This document shows, piece by piece, positions 7,567-15,699 of a DNA stretch of 64,000 nt; positions within the stretch are counted from its first letter, which is position 1, and each line of letters opens with the position of its first letter. The stretch covers positions 434,001 to 498,000 of the forward strand of contig NZ_FOJA01000001.1 of the NCBI RefSeq assembly GCF_900110535.1, given 5' to 3'. The notes beneath the pieces are model-generated. The model saw only the letters and a program-made list of their open reading frames with translations. It was not told the origin of the DNA and did no database searches. The DNA is from Halobacterium jilantaiense. GTDB taxonomy: Archaea > Halobacteriota > Halobacteria > Halobacteriales > Halobacteriaceae. Both the position numbers and the translations under genes were made by a program.

Positions 7567-9665
7567 AGTTCCTCCGGGTCGATGGTGAGCCGCACGTCGA
7601 GTGCCGTCGCGCCGTCGCTCGTGGCGAGCAGCGGGTTGACGTCGAGTTCGAGGATGGCCGGGAAGTCGGTGACGAGCTGGCTGAGCCGCTGGACGCTCTC
7701 CGTGATGGCGTCCTCGTCGGCGGGGTCGCGGCCGCGGGCACCCCGCAGCAGGGGCGCGGAGTCGAGTTCGTCGATCATCTCGCCGGCCTCGCGGTCGGAG
7801 ACGGGCGCGACGCGGACGCTGGTGTCCTCGAGAATCTCGACGAAGATGCCGCCCAGGCCGAACAGCAGCAGCGGGCCGAACTGGGGGTCGCGGTTCATGC
7901 CGAGGATGGTCTCCGTGCCCGCGTCGACGTCGACCATCTCCTGCACCTGGACGCCGAGGATGGTGGCGTCGGGCTGGTAGTTCTTCGCGCGCGTCACGAG
8001 GTCCTCGTAGGCGTCGGCGACCTCCTCGTCGGAGACGCCGACTTTGACGCCGCCGATGTCGGACTTGTGGAGGATGTCCGGGCTGACGATTTTCATGACG
8101 ACGTCGCCGTCGATGTCGTTGGCGACCCAGCGGGCGTCGGCGGGGTCGTCGACGACTTCGCCGTCGGGCGTCGGGATGCCGTAGGCGTCGAGGAGCTCCA
8201 TCGCTTCGACACCGAGCCGGGTCGCGCCGCGGTCGGCGGCGTCCTCCAGAATCTCGCGGGCTGCGTCGCGGTCGACGTCGAAGTCGGTCGGGGCCTCGTA
8301 CTCGCGGCTCTGGACCTCGCGCTGGACCGCGAGCGCGTCGAGGCTGCCGATGGCGCGCGCCGGGTCGAAGTAGTTCGGGATGCCGGCCGCTCGGAGTACG
8401 TCCGCCGCGCGGTCGGTTCGTTCGCCGCCCATCAGGCAGGTCACGACTGGCTTGTCGTGTTTCGCCTGCAGGTCGACGACGACTTCGCCGAGTTCCTCGT
8501 AGTCGATGACCGCGGTGGGCGCGGACAGCACGAGCGCGCAGCCGACGTTGTCGTCGGCGAGCACGGTGTCGAGGGCCGACCGGAAGCGGTCGAGGTCGGC
8601 GTCGCCGATGACGTCCACGGGGTTGTAGACGTTCGCTTCGTCCGGCATCGACCCGCGGAGTTCGTCGAGCGTGTCGTCCTCGAAGGAAGCCATGGAGAGC
8701 CGCGAGTCGCCGACCGCGTCGGTCGCCATCACACCGGGGCCGCCGGCGTTCGTGACGACGGCGACGTTCTCGGAGTCCGGCATCGGGAGGCCGTCCAGCG
8801 CTCTCGCGAAGTCGAACAGCTCCTGGACGTTCTCGGCGCGCACGACGCCGGCCTGCTGGAAGCCGGCCTCGTAGGCGGCCTCGCTGCCGGCGATGGTGCC
8901 GGTGTGCGAGGAGGCGGCCTGCGCGCCGGCCTCGGTGCGGCCGGACTTCACGACGACAGCCGGAGTCTCGTCCGTGACCTCGCGGGCGGCGTCGATGAAC
9001 TCTCGGCCGTCGTCGATGCCCTCCAGGTAGCCGAGGATGACGTTAGTGTCTGGGTCGTCGCCCCACGCTCGCATGAAGTCCGTCTCGCCGAGGACGGCCT
9101 TGTTGCCGAGGCTGGCGACGTCCTTGAAGCCGATACCCTGGTCGTTCGCCCAGTCCAGCACCGCCGTGATGAACGCCCCGGACTGGCTCATGAAGGAGAG
9201 GTTCCCGGGGAGTGCATTCGACGGGCCGAACGTCGCGTTCAGTCCGGTCGGGGTCGAGAGCACGCCGAGGCTGTTGGGGCCGACGAGGTTGAGGTCGTAC
9301 TCCTCGGCCACGTCGACGAGGTCGCGCTCGCGCTCGGCTCCCTCGCCGCCGGTCTCACTGAACCCGGCCGTGATGACGACGACGTTGTTGACGCCCGCTT
9401 TGCCGGCGTCGCGGACGGCGTCCACGACGATGCTCGGCGGGACGACGACCACGGCGAGGTCGACCGCGGGTGCCTCGCCGAGGTCCGGGTAGCAGTCGTA
9501 CCCGAGGACCGACTCGCGGCCGGGGTTGACCGCGACCACGTCGCCGTCGAAGTCGGCGAGGTTCTCGACGATGGCGCGACCGATCGACCCCTCGCGGTCG
9601 GTCGCGCCGACTACCGCGACCCGCTCCGGGGCGAACAGTCCACCTGCGTCTGCTTGTGTCTTCAC
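7563..9665 (-). CDS. acd: Acetate--CoA ligase (ADP-forming), fused alpha-beta form
   Basis: A 700-residue enzyme converting acyl-CoA, ADP and phosphate to acid, CoA and ATP, the main acetate-producing and energy-conserving step in archaea. The N-terminal CoA-binding Rossmann domain (VAVVGATDREGSIGR) is followed by two succinyl-CoA-ligase-like domains, with the phosphorylated His in ASSHTGT at about residue 254, and a C-terminal ATP-grasp domain (about 460-690, ending ELDVNPLL). Alpha and beta parts are fused, as in other haloarchaeal ACDs. I chose the GTG at 9665 because a TTTTAAG TATA element lies about 29 nt upstream and family homology starts there. It is coupled to the downstream P-loop/DRTGG gene. 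Confidence 0.93.
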   Translation of the reverse strand: MKTQADAGGLFAPERVAVVGATDREGSIGRAIVENLADFDGDVVAVNPGRESVLGYDCYPDLGEAPAVDLAVVVVPPSIVVDAVRDAGKAGVNNVVVITAGFSETGGEGAERERDLVDVAEEYDLNLVGPNSLGVLSTPTGLNATFGPSNALPGNLSFMSQSGAFITAVLDWANDQGIGFKDVASLGNKAVLGETDFMRAWGDDPDTNVILGYLEGIDDGREFIDAAREVTDETPAVVVKSGRTEAGAQAASSHTGTIAGSEAAYEAGFQQAGVVRAENVQELFDFARALDGLPMPDSENVAVVTNAGGPGVMATDAVGDSRLSMASFEDDTLDELRGSMPDEANVYNPVDVIGDADLDRFRSALDTVLADDNVGCALVLSAPTAVIDYEELGEVVVDLQAKHDKPVVTCLMGGERTDRAADVLRAAGIPNYFDPARAIGSLDALAVQREVQSREYEAPTDFDVDRDAAREILEDAADRGATRLGVEAMELLDAYGIPTPDGEVVDDPADARWVANDIDGDVVMKIVSPDILHKSDIGGVKVGVSDEEVADAYEDLVTRAKNYQPDATILGVQVQEMVDVDAGTETILGMNRDPQFGPLLLFGLGGIFVEILEDTSVRVAPVSDREAGEMIDELDSAPLLRGARGRDPADEDAITESVQRLSQLVTDFPAILELDVNPLLATSDGATALDVRLTIDPEEL

Positions 9666-9690
9666 AGGTGGACCGAGTACGGGCGCGGGC

Positions 9691-9698
9691 TTAAAACC
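9691..9698 (-). promoter_or_regulatory. TATA-like element of acd
   Basis: Read on the minus strand this is GGTTTTAA, centred about 29 nt before the GTG start at 9665. It supports that start and a nearly leaderless mRNA. Confidence 0.5.
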
Positions 9699-9796
9699 GC
9701 ACGACGTTCCCTCGCCGCGAGAACCGCTCTCCCACAAAGATTCGTGATACTCGCGGGCTCTGGCCGGGTCGCCAGTCTCCCCCGAATGCCCGGTTG

Positions 9797-10099
9797 CTAC
9801 GCGCCGGAGCCCGCCGTTCCCGACTCGTCGAGACGGGCATCGTACTTCGCCAGCGCCTCGTCGAGCGCATCGCCGGCGTCGTAGTCGAGTTCGTCGGCGA
9901 GCGCGAGCAGGCAGAACAGGGCGTCCCCGAGCTCGTCGCGGTCGACGTCGACGCCGTCTGTGGTGCCGTAGTCGGTGGTCTCGTTGACGTTCTTCGCCAG
10001 TTCGCCGACCTCGCTGGCGAGGTCGAGGACGCGGTTCTCCGGCGGCGCTCGCAGGTCGTGGGCGTCGAGGAACGCGGCGACGCGTGCCTGGTCGTCCAT
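9797..10099 (-). CDS. MazG-like nucleotide pyrophosphohydrolase
   Basis: A 100-residue all-alpha protein of the MazG/dUTPase-like superfamily. The metal-binding pattern is visible as LASEVGELAKNVNE (ExxE) and RDELGDALFCLLALAD (ExxD). Such short MazG-like proteins hydrolyse non-canonical (d)NTPs to NMPs; the substrate here cannot be told. The ATG at 10099 begins the conserved part. It is divergent from the ZIP transporter, and a TTTTAGGC-type element lies over its probable TATA region. Confidence 0.82.
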   Translation of the reverse strand: MDDQARVAAFLDAHDLRAPPENRVLDLASEVGELAKNVNETTDYGTTDGVDVDRDELGDALFCLLALADELDYDAGDALDEALAKYDARLDESGTAGSGA

Positions 10100-10137
10100 G
10101 TGGCTGGCGTCGCCCGACCCTGACTTCAACCACGCGG

Positions 10138-10154
10138 TTTTAGGCTTCCCAAAG
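10138..10154. promoter_or_regulatory. Degenerate TTTAGGC-N2-CC-AAA operator-like site
   Basis: TTTTAGGCTTCCCAAAG resembles the perfect palindromes at 27187 and 27215 and sits between the divergent MazG-like and ZIP genes. On the minus strand the reverse complement CTAAAA also looks like the TATA region of the MazG-like gene. A metal-dependent repressor site is plausible given the ZIP neighbour, but the match is imperfect. Confidence 0.35.
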
Positions 10155-10159
10155 ACTAC

Positions 10160-10174
10160 TTTCCGATTCGGAAA
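10160..10174. promoter_or_regulatory. Perfect 15-bp palindrome upstream of ZIP transporter
   Basis: TTTCCGA-T-TCGGAAA is a perfect 7-1-7 inverted repeat, 31 nt before the ZIP ATG. It is a good candidate operator for a dimeric regulator; I see no second copy in the window. Confidence 0.5.
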
Positions 10175-10205
10175 CTGTTTTGCGTGCGCTCGATGACCGT
10201 TCGGT

Positions 10206-11003
10206 ATGGAGCTGACTGGGGAACTCGCCTTCGTCTTCGTCGCCGGCCTCCTGACGGACCTGGCGACGGGCCTGGGCGCGCTGCCGTTCTTCTTCGTCGA
10301 CGACGTGAACGACCGGTGGCGCGTCGGGCTCTGGGGGCTGGCGTCCGGAATCATGGTCTCCGCATCCGGGTTCGGACTGTTCCGGGAGGCGCTGAACTAC
10401 GGCGGTCCGGTCGAAATCGGACTCGGCGCGCTCGTCGGCGTCGCGCTGGTCGTCGTCGCCAGCCACGTCATCGACGACCACGAGTTCGCGCCCCGCGAAA
10501 TCGCCGCCGCCGACTTCAAGAAGCTCGTGCTCATCGCGGGCGTGCTCACTGTCCACTCGTTCCCCGAGGGCGTCGCCGTCGGCGTCTCCTTCGCCGACAT
10601 GGGGCTGGAGGGCGGTGTCCCCATCGCCGGATTCACCGTGCCCGTCCTCGCGGTCTTCATGACTATCGCCATCTCCATCCACAACATCCCCGAGGGGCTG
10701 GCGGTGTCCATCCCGCTCCACGAGCACGGCGCGCGGCGCTGGACACTCGTCGGCGTCGCCGTCTTCACGAGCGTCCCCCAGCCCATCGGGGCCGCGATCT
10801 CCTACGTCTTCGTGCAGTTCGCGCGAGCGGCGCTCCCGTTCGGCTACGGGTTCGCCGGCGGCGCGATGGTGTTCCTCGTCGTCAGCGAGTTCATCCCCGA
10901 AGCCCGCGAGGTCGGCCGCAAGCTCCCGAACGGCGGCACGCGCGAACTCGCGACCGGGCTCGCGGTCGGCGTGCTCGGGATGGTGCCGCTGCTGTTCGCG
11001 TAG
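10206..11003 (+). CDS. ZIP-family divalent metal transporter
   Basis: A 265-residue polytopic membrane protein with about eight TM segments. The signature metal-site motifs are HSFPEG (His about 117) and HNIPEG (His about 159), both of the HxxxE type on neighbouring helices that line the pore of ZIP transporters. ZIP proteins bring Zn, Fe or Mn into the cytoplasm; the usual His-rich loop is largely absent here. Two operator-like elements lie in the 106-bp divergent intergenic region, consistent with metal-responsive control. The metal is not decided by the sequence. Confidence 0.88.
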   Translation: MELTGELAFVFVAGLLTDLATGLGALPFFFVDDVNDRWRVGLWGLASGIMVSASGFGLFREALNYGGPVEIGLGALVGVALVVVASHVIDDHEFAPREIAAADFKKLVLIAGVLTVHSFPEGVAVGVSFADMGLEGGVPIAGFTVPVLAVFMTIAISIHNIPEGLAVSIPLHEHGARRWTLVGVAVFTSVPQPIGAAISYVFVQFARAALPFGYGFAGGAMVFLVVSEFIPEAREVGRKLPNGGTRELATGLAVGVLGMVPLLFA

Positions 11004-11032
11004 CGAGCAGGACCGAAAACGGCGGCCGCGGC

Positions 11033-12475
11033 CTACAGGATGATGGACTTCTCGCGGACGAACTCGTGGATGGTCGAGTCCAGGCCCTCGCGGCCGATGC
11101 CGGAGGCGTCGTTGCCGCCGAACGGCACGTCACCGAGCCCGTGGCTCGGCGCGCCGTTGATGCGGACCGAACCGGCGTCCACGCGCTGTGCCACGTCCAT
11201 CGCGCGGTCGTGGTCGGTCGTGAAGACGGCGGCGTCGAGCGCGAGGTCCGAGCGGTTCGTCAGCGCGACGGCGTCGTCCTCGTCTTCGATTGTCGTGACG
11301 GCACACACCGGGCCGAACTGCTCTTCGTCGACGATGCGGGCGTCGCGGGGCACGTCGGCGAGCAGCGTCAGCTCGTAGAAGTGGATGCCGTCCTCCTCGT
11401 AGCGGTCGCCGCCGCGGACGACCGTCGCGCCACACTCGACGGCGTCGTCCACGAGTTCGGCGACCCAGTCGGCCTGCTCGGCGCTGACGAGCGGGCCGAG
11501 GTCGGTGTCGTCCGCGAAGAGGTCACCGACCGTCCAGTCGTCCATCGCGTCGTCGATGCGCGCCACCAGGTCGTCGTGAACGGACTCGTGAGCGAGTACG
11601 CGGGAGACGGCCGAACAGCGCTGGCCGGCGTACTTCAGCGACCCCTTCGCGGCCGCGGTCGCTGCGGCGTCGAGGTCGGCGTCGTCGAAGACGATGGCGG
11701 GAGCGTTCCCGCCGAGTTCCATGTGGAGTCGCGTGATGCCGGACTGCCGGGCGACGTGTTCGCCAGCGCCGGAGGAGCCGGTCATCGCGATGGCGTCGAC
11801 GCGGCTGTCCGAGGCCAGCGGGTCGCCGACGACACTGGACTCGCCGGGGACGAAGTTGAACGCGCCCTCGGGGAGGCCGGCGTCAGCGACGATTTCCGCG
11901 AGAATAGCGCTGCTGACCGGCGTCTTGCTCGCGGGCTTCACGACCACGGCGTTACCGGCGGCGAGCGCGGGCGCGACCTGGAGCGCGGTGGTCGCCAGGG
12001 GGTAGTTGTAGGGCGCGATGCACAGCACCGTCCCGATCGGCTCCGGTTCGACGACCGCGCGCCAGTCGGCGTGGCCGGACGTGGTGCCGCGCCGGAACTC
12101 GCCTTTGAGGTGGCGAATCTCGCCGACTGCGCGCTCGAAGCGTTCGGCCGCGCTCTCGACCTCGCCGCGAGCGCTGGAGATTGGCTTGCCCGCCTCCCGG
12201 ACGATGACTTCGGCGAGCTCGTCTTCGCGGGCGCGGATGGCATCGGCGACGGTCTCCAGCCACTCGACGCGCTCGGGAACCGTGGCCTCCCTGAGCTCCT
12301 CTTGGGCCTCCGCTGCCGCAGCGAGCGCGCGCTTCGCGTCGTCCGCACTCGCGGCCTCGACGGATGCGAACGTGCCGCCGTCGGCGAGGTCCGACACCGG
12401 CAGGGCGTCCCCGCCGGAGACCCACTCGCCGGCCACGAACGGTCGCTCGCGGCGGTGGATTGCGTTGTGTTCCAT
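11033..12475 (-). CDS. NAD(P)-dependent aldehyde dehydrogenase
   Basis: A 480-residue full-length ALDH-superfamily enzyme oxidising an aldehyde to the carboxylic acid. The general-base Glu is in MELGGNAP (about residue 253) and the catalytic Cys in GQRCSAVSR (about residue 287). The cofactor-fold strand PYNYPLATT and the C-terminal PFGGNDASG region are present. It is close to non-phosphorylating glyceraldehyde-3-phosphate/lactaldehyde-type ALDHs, but substrate cannot be assigned by sight. It converges with the ZIP gene, 29 nt apart, and appears monocistronic. Confidence 0.9.
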   Translation of the reverse strand: MEHNAIHRRERPFVAGEWVSGGDALPVSDLADGGTFASVEAASADDAKRALAAAAEAQEELREATVPERVEWLETVADAIRAREDELAEVIVREAGKPISSARGEVESAAERFERAVGEIRHLKGEFRRGTTSGHADWRAVVEPEPIGTVLCIAPYNYPLATTALQVAPALAAGNAVVVKPASKTPVSSAILAEIVADAGLPEGAFNFVPGESSVVGDPLASDSRVDAIAMTGSSGAGEHVARQSGITRLHMELGGNAPAIVFDDADLDAAATAAAKGSLKYAGQRCSAVSRVLAHESVHDDLVARIDDAMDDWTVGDLFADDTDLGPLVSAEQADWVAELVDDAVECGATVVRGGDRYEEDGIHFYELTLLADVPRDARIVDEEQFGPVCAVTTIEDEDDAVALTNRSDLALDAAVFTTDHDRAMDVAQRVDAGSVRINGAPSHGLGDVPFGGNDASGIGREGLDSTIHEFVREKSIIL

Positions 12476-12618
12476 GCCTGGGCCTTGGAATGGAGCCGGT
12501 AAAGTGTTTACTCACGACTGAAGAAAGATTCTGAGACAGGAGGTCAGTCGATTACTCGAACCCCAGAGCGCCGCGCGCACCCCGAGAGTCTTTTCCCTGG
12601 CCTTCGAACGGACTGGTG

Positions 12619-12855
12619 ATGCCAGACACCTACGTCGACGCGGAGGTCGAAGTCGAGGTCGACTCGTCAGAACTGGAAGTCGAGGCCGGCAACGCCGAGA
12701 CGTTCGAGGCCGAACTGGAGGCGTCGGGCGTCGAAATCGAACTGGAGGCCGAAGTTCACGTCGCGGCCGCCGAGGACGCGGACGACGGGACTCACGCCGA
12801 AGACGAACAGGCAGACCACGAACACTCGGACGAGACGTCGGAGAAGTCGGAGTAA
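12619..12855 (+). CDS. Small very acidic protein with alternating Glu/Val strands
   Basis: A 78-residue protein with about one third Asp/Glu. Residues 4-52 show an alternating hydrophobic/acidic pattern (DAEVEVEVDSSELEVEAG, then EIELEAEVHVAAAED), expected for amphipathic beta-strands; the C-terminal 25 residues are a disordered acidic/His tail. An in-frame GTG lies just before the ATG at 12619. I do not recognise a family. It is 38 nt upstream of the nitrilase-fold gene on the same strand and may be cotranscribed. Typical haloarchaeal composition supports it being real. Confidence 0.55.
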   Translation: MPDTYVDAEVEVEVDSSELEVEAGNAETFEAELEASGVEIELEAEVHVAAAEDADDGTHAEDEQADHEHSDETSEKSE

Positions 12856-12893
12856 CCGGCCACAGCGTCGCGCCGGCGCGCTCCGGGGAATTG

Positions 12894-13697
12894 ATGGGGG
12901 CGGGCGACGACGCGTCTGGCGTGCCAACGCCGACCGTCGCCGCCTGCCAGACCGACGTCGCCGACCTCGACCCGGCCGAGAACCTCGCCACCGTCGGCGA
13001 GCGCCTCGCAGCCCTCGACGACCGGGTCGACGTCGCCGTCTTCCCGGAGTACGCGCTCACTGGATTCGTCGCCGACGACCGCGTCCACGCCGCCGCGCTC
13101 GACCGCGACGGCACCGAACTGGACCGGCTGGCGACCTACGCCGCCGACCACGACCTCGATGTCCTCGCGGGTTTCGTCGAGGACGCCGGCGGCGACTACT
13201 ACAACACCGCCGTCTACGTCACCGCAGACGGCGAGCGGACGTACTACCGGAAGCGCCACCTCTGGGCGGGCGAGGCGGACGTGCTCGCGACCGGCGACGA
13301 GGCCGTGACCGTCGACACGCCCGTCGGCGAGGCGGGCCTCGTGACCTGCTACGACCTGAACTTCGTCGAGGTGAGCGCCGCGTTCGCCCGCCAGCGCGTC
13401 GACGCCCTGTTCGTCGTCGGCGCGTGGCCCGGCGCGTACAGCGAGAACTGGCGGCTCCTCCTCCGAGCGCGCGCCCTCGACGGCGTGCGCTGGGTCGTCG
13501 GCTGCGGCCGTACCGGCCGACGCGACCTCCCGAACGCGCCCGCCGTCGACTACGGCGGTCGGTCGGCCGTCGTCCGACCGGACGGTGCCGTCAGCCACGC
13601 GCTGAACCGCGACGAACGCACGCTGGTCGCGGACCTCGACCCGGAGATTCTCGCCGAGCAGCGCGAATTCGTCTCCGTGCTGGCCGAGGATTCTTAG
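12894..13697 (+). CDS. Carbon-nitrogen hydrolase (nitrilase superfamily)
   Basis: A 267-residue amidase-fold enzyme with the complete Glu-Lys-Cys triad: Glu52 in FPEYALTGF, Lys about 120 in YYRKRHLW, and Cys about 152 in TCYDLNF. The superfamily hydrolyses amides, N-carbamoyl compounds or nitriles; omega-amidase-like and carbamoylase-like branches are possible. Length is normal. The ATG at 12894 directly follows an in-frame TTG. NlpC/P60 gene starts 22 nt after its stop on the same strand. Substrate is undetermined. Confidence 0.87.
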   Translation: MGAGDDASGVPTPTVAACQTDVADLDPAENLATVGERLAALDDRVDVAVFPEYALTGFVADDRVHAAALDRDGTELDRLATYAADHDLDVLAGFVEDAGGDYYNTAVYVTADGERTYYRKRHLWAGEADVLATGDEAVTVDTPVGEAGLVTCYDLNFVEVSAAFARQRVDALFVVGAWPGAYSENWRLLLRARALDGVRWVVGCGRTGRRDLPNAPAVDYGGRSAVVRPDGAVSHALNRDERTLVADLDPEILAEQREFVSVLAEDS

Positions 13698-13719
13698 GCC
13701 GTCGCGGCGACGAGCGCGC

Positions 13720-14658
13720 ATGGACGCCGCACGCCGCGCTCGCCTCGCCGTGCAGCGATGCGCCACTCGACACGCACCCGACAGCCGCGTCGCCGTCTTC
13801 GACCTCGACGTTACCGGCGACCCGCCGACGCTCGCCGGCGTCGTCTCCACGCCCGAACTCCGGCAGCGCGCGCTCGACGCGGCCAGCGACGCCGTCGACC
13901 GCCGAATCGAGTGCGACGTGGCGGTCCTCTCGACGCTCGCCGAGCCCGCGACCTGCACGACTGGCGTCACCGCCGTCCGAGACGCACCGGACGCCGACGG
14001 CGAGCGCGTGACGGAGCTCAGGTACGGTTGCGCGGTGACAGCTTTCGACCGGCGGGACGGCTGGCAGCGAGTCCGGGCTCCCGACGGCTACGTTGGCTGG
14101 GTCCGGCGCGGCACGCTCTCGGACACCGTCGACGTCGCGCCAGACGCCCTGATGGCGACCGAAATCGACGTCGACGGCGAGACTGTCCCGCGGGGAACGG
14201 CCTGCGAGCGGCTCGCTGACGGGCGCGTGCGCTTCCGAACAGGCGCGGAACCCGCGGTCGACGACAGCGTGGCCGAGGCCCCGCGAGCCCCGGACGGCGA
14301 GTCAGTGGTCGCGGTCGCGCGGGAGTATCTGGGAACGCCGTACCGATGGGGCGGCACCACCATCGACGGCATCGACTGCTCCGGGCTCGTCTGGCAGGCG
14401 TACCGCCGGCACGGGCTGACGCTGCCGCGGGACGCCGACCAGCAGCGCGCGGTCGGTGAGCCGGTGGAACGGGGCTCGCTGGCGGTCGGCGACCTCCTGT
14501 TCTTTCCGGGGCACGTCGCCATCGCGACTGGGGGCTCGCGGTTCGTCCACGCCTACGGGCCGGCCGACGAAGTGACCGAGAACAGCCTTCACCCCGACGG
14601 CGACGGCTACGTCGCTGACCTCGACGAGTCGTTCGCGGGCGCGAGGCGGCTGCTGTGA
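13720..14658 (+). CDS. NlpC/P60-family cysteine peptidase with SH3-like domain
   Basis: A 312-residue protein. The C-terminal 115 residues are an NlpC/P60 (C40) domain: EYLGTPYRWGG, nucleophile Cys about 220 in GIDCSGLVW, His about 265 in PGHVAIAT, and third residue His about 277 in FVHAYG. The middle (about 85-140) has a bacterial SH3-like pattern (VTAVRDAPDADGERV, YVGWVRRG). No signal peptide is evident. In bacteria such enzymes cut murein peptides, but haloarchaea have no murein, so another gamma-glutamyl or peptide amide bond is likely its target. It follows the nitrilase-fold gene by 22 nt. Confidence 0.86.
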   Translation: MDAARRARLAVQRCATRHAPDSRVAVFDLDVTGDPPTLAGVVSTPELRQRALDAASDAVDRRIECDVAVLSTLAEPATCTTGVTAVRDAPDADGERVTELRYGCAVTAFDRRDGWQRVRAPDGYVGWVRRGTLSDTVDVAPDALMATEIDVDGETVPRGTACERLADGRVRFRTGAEPAVDDSVAEAPRAPDGESVVAVAREYLGTPYRWGGTTIDGIDCSGLVWQAYRRHGLTLPRDADQQRAVGEPVERGSLAVGDLLFFPGHVAIATGGSRFVHAYGPADEVTENSLHPDGDGYVADLDESFAGARRLL

Positions 14659-14674
14659 TGGTTCAGGGTTCCAG

Positions 14675-14992
14675 TCAGGTGTGGACGCGCACGACGTGGC
14701 CGCCGCAGCCACACTGTTCGACGTACTCCCAGTCGACGTCGTCGCCGAACGCAGCGTCCAGTTCGTCGTAGAGGTAGTCCTCGGGGTGGCCGTGGTCGCC
14801 GTGCGTGACGAGGTTCACGTGGTTGCCGGCGGCCGTGTGTTCGACCGCCTCGACCGCCTGCCTGAGCACCAGGTCGCGGTCGTCGCCGTGGTCGGGCTGC
14901 TCGAGATTCGCGGACCACGAGTTGTCGTGGACGTGGTCCGTGACCGGTTCGGCGTCGTGGTCGTGTTCGTGGTCGTGTGGTGTACTCGACAT
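14675..14992 (-). CDS. His-rich small protein with CxCGG motif
   Basis: A 105-residue acidic protein. The N-terminal 30 residues are rich in His and Asp (HDHEHDHDAEPVTDHVHD), a middle segment has THGDHGHPEDYLYDELD, and the C-terminus ends with EQCGCGGHVVRVHT. The combination suggests metal binding, with Cys-x-Cys and flanking His as candidate zinc ligands. I do not recognise a named family. The ATG at 14992 starts the His-rich tail; upstream codons in frame lack support. It converges with the NlpC/P60 gene and lies 74 nt downstream of the peroxiredoxin gene on the same strand. Confidence 0.65.
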   Translation of the reverse strand: MSSTPHDHEHDHDAEPVTDHVHDNSWSANLEQPDHGDDRDLVLRQAVEAVEHTAAGNHVNLVTHGDHGHPEDYLYDELDAAFGDDVDWEYVEQCGCGGHVVRVHT

Positions 14993-15065
14993 GGAGTCTG
15001 ATATGGATGGTTCGCGGATACGTGGTCGGCCAGTTCTCGGTAGCTGGGACGGGCCCCGGTCCGGT

Positions 15066-15539
15066 TTACGCCGCCTGAACTGCGTCCAGCAGCGCTCCGT
15101 AGTCCGGTTCGTTCGTCGGGTCGTCGGCGACCCACGAGTGCGTGATTTCGCCGTCGTCGTCGAGGACGTAGACAGCGCGGTTCGCCGCACCGTACAGCCC
15201 GAGGTCCGGCAGGTCGATTGCGAGGTCGTAGGCGCGGATGGCGTCGCCAGCGGTGTCGCTGACGAGGTCGAACTCCAGGCCGTGCTCGTCGCTGAACGCG
15301 TCCTGACAGAACGGCGAGTCGGCGCTCACGCCGAACACGGTCGCGCCGGCGTCCTCGAACTCGTCGAGGTGGTCCTGGAGCGAGACCATCTCGTTCGTGC
15401 AGGGCGGCGTGAACGCGCCCGGGAAGAACGCGAGGACGACCGGGCCGTCGCCGAGGTGGTCGTCGAGGGCGAAGTCCTCGTGGTCGCTGGTGCCGAGTGT
15501 CGCCGTGAACGTGGGTGCGGAGTCGCCTGTCGAAGGCAT
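15066..15539 (-). CDS. Peroxiredoxin (AhpC/TSA family, AhpE/PrxQ-like)
   Basis: A 157-residue thioredoxin-fold peroxidase reducing hydrogen peroxide and organic hydroperoxides in the cytoplasm. The active-site loop FFPGAFTPPCTNEM carries the peroxidatic Cys47; the conserved Arg equivalent lies in AANRAVYVLD. Another Cys (Cys78, in DSPFCQD) could resolve the disulfide, which would suggest an atypical 2-Cys mechanism. A TATA-like element lies 28 nt upstream, indicating a leaderless transcript. The His-rich gene follows downstream. Confidence 0.92.
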   Translation of the reverse strand: MPSTGDSAPTFTATLGTSDHEDFALDDHLGDGPVVLAFFPGAFTPPCTNEMVSLQDHLDEFEDAGATVFGVSADSPFCQDAFSDEHGLEFDLVSDTAGDAIRAYDLAIDLPDLGLYGAANRAVYVLDDDGEITHSWVADDPTNEPDYGALLDAVQAA

Positions 15540-15562
15540 ACCTGTCAGTACGAGGCCACGAC

Positions 15563-15570
15563 GGATAAAT
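15563..15570 (-). promoter_or_regulatory. TATA-like element of the peroxiredoxin gene
   Basis: On the minus strand this reads ATTTATCC, centred 28 nt before the ATG at 15539, which fits a leaderless mRNA. Confidence 0.5.
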
Positions 15571-15699
15571 CCGGACGCGAACCTGTGCGGACTCGGTGAG
15601 CGCCGGCCGGTCGCCGTCCGTGAACTGCTCGGCGACGCGCTCTTCGGCAGGCTCGACGGCTCGCTCCGGGTGGTTGTGACAACTCAGGACACGCCACCG

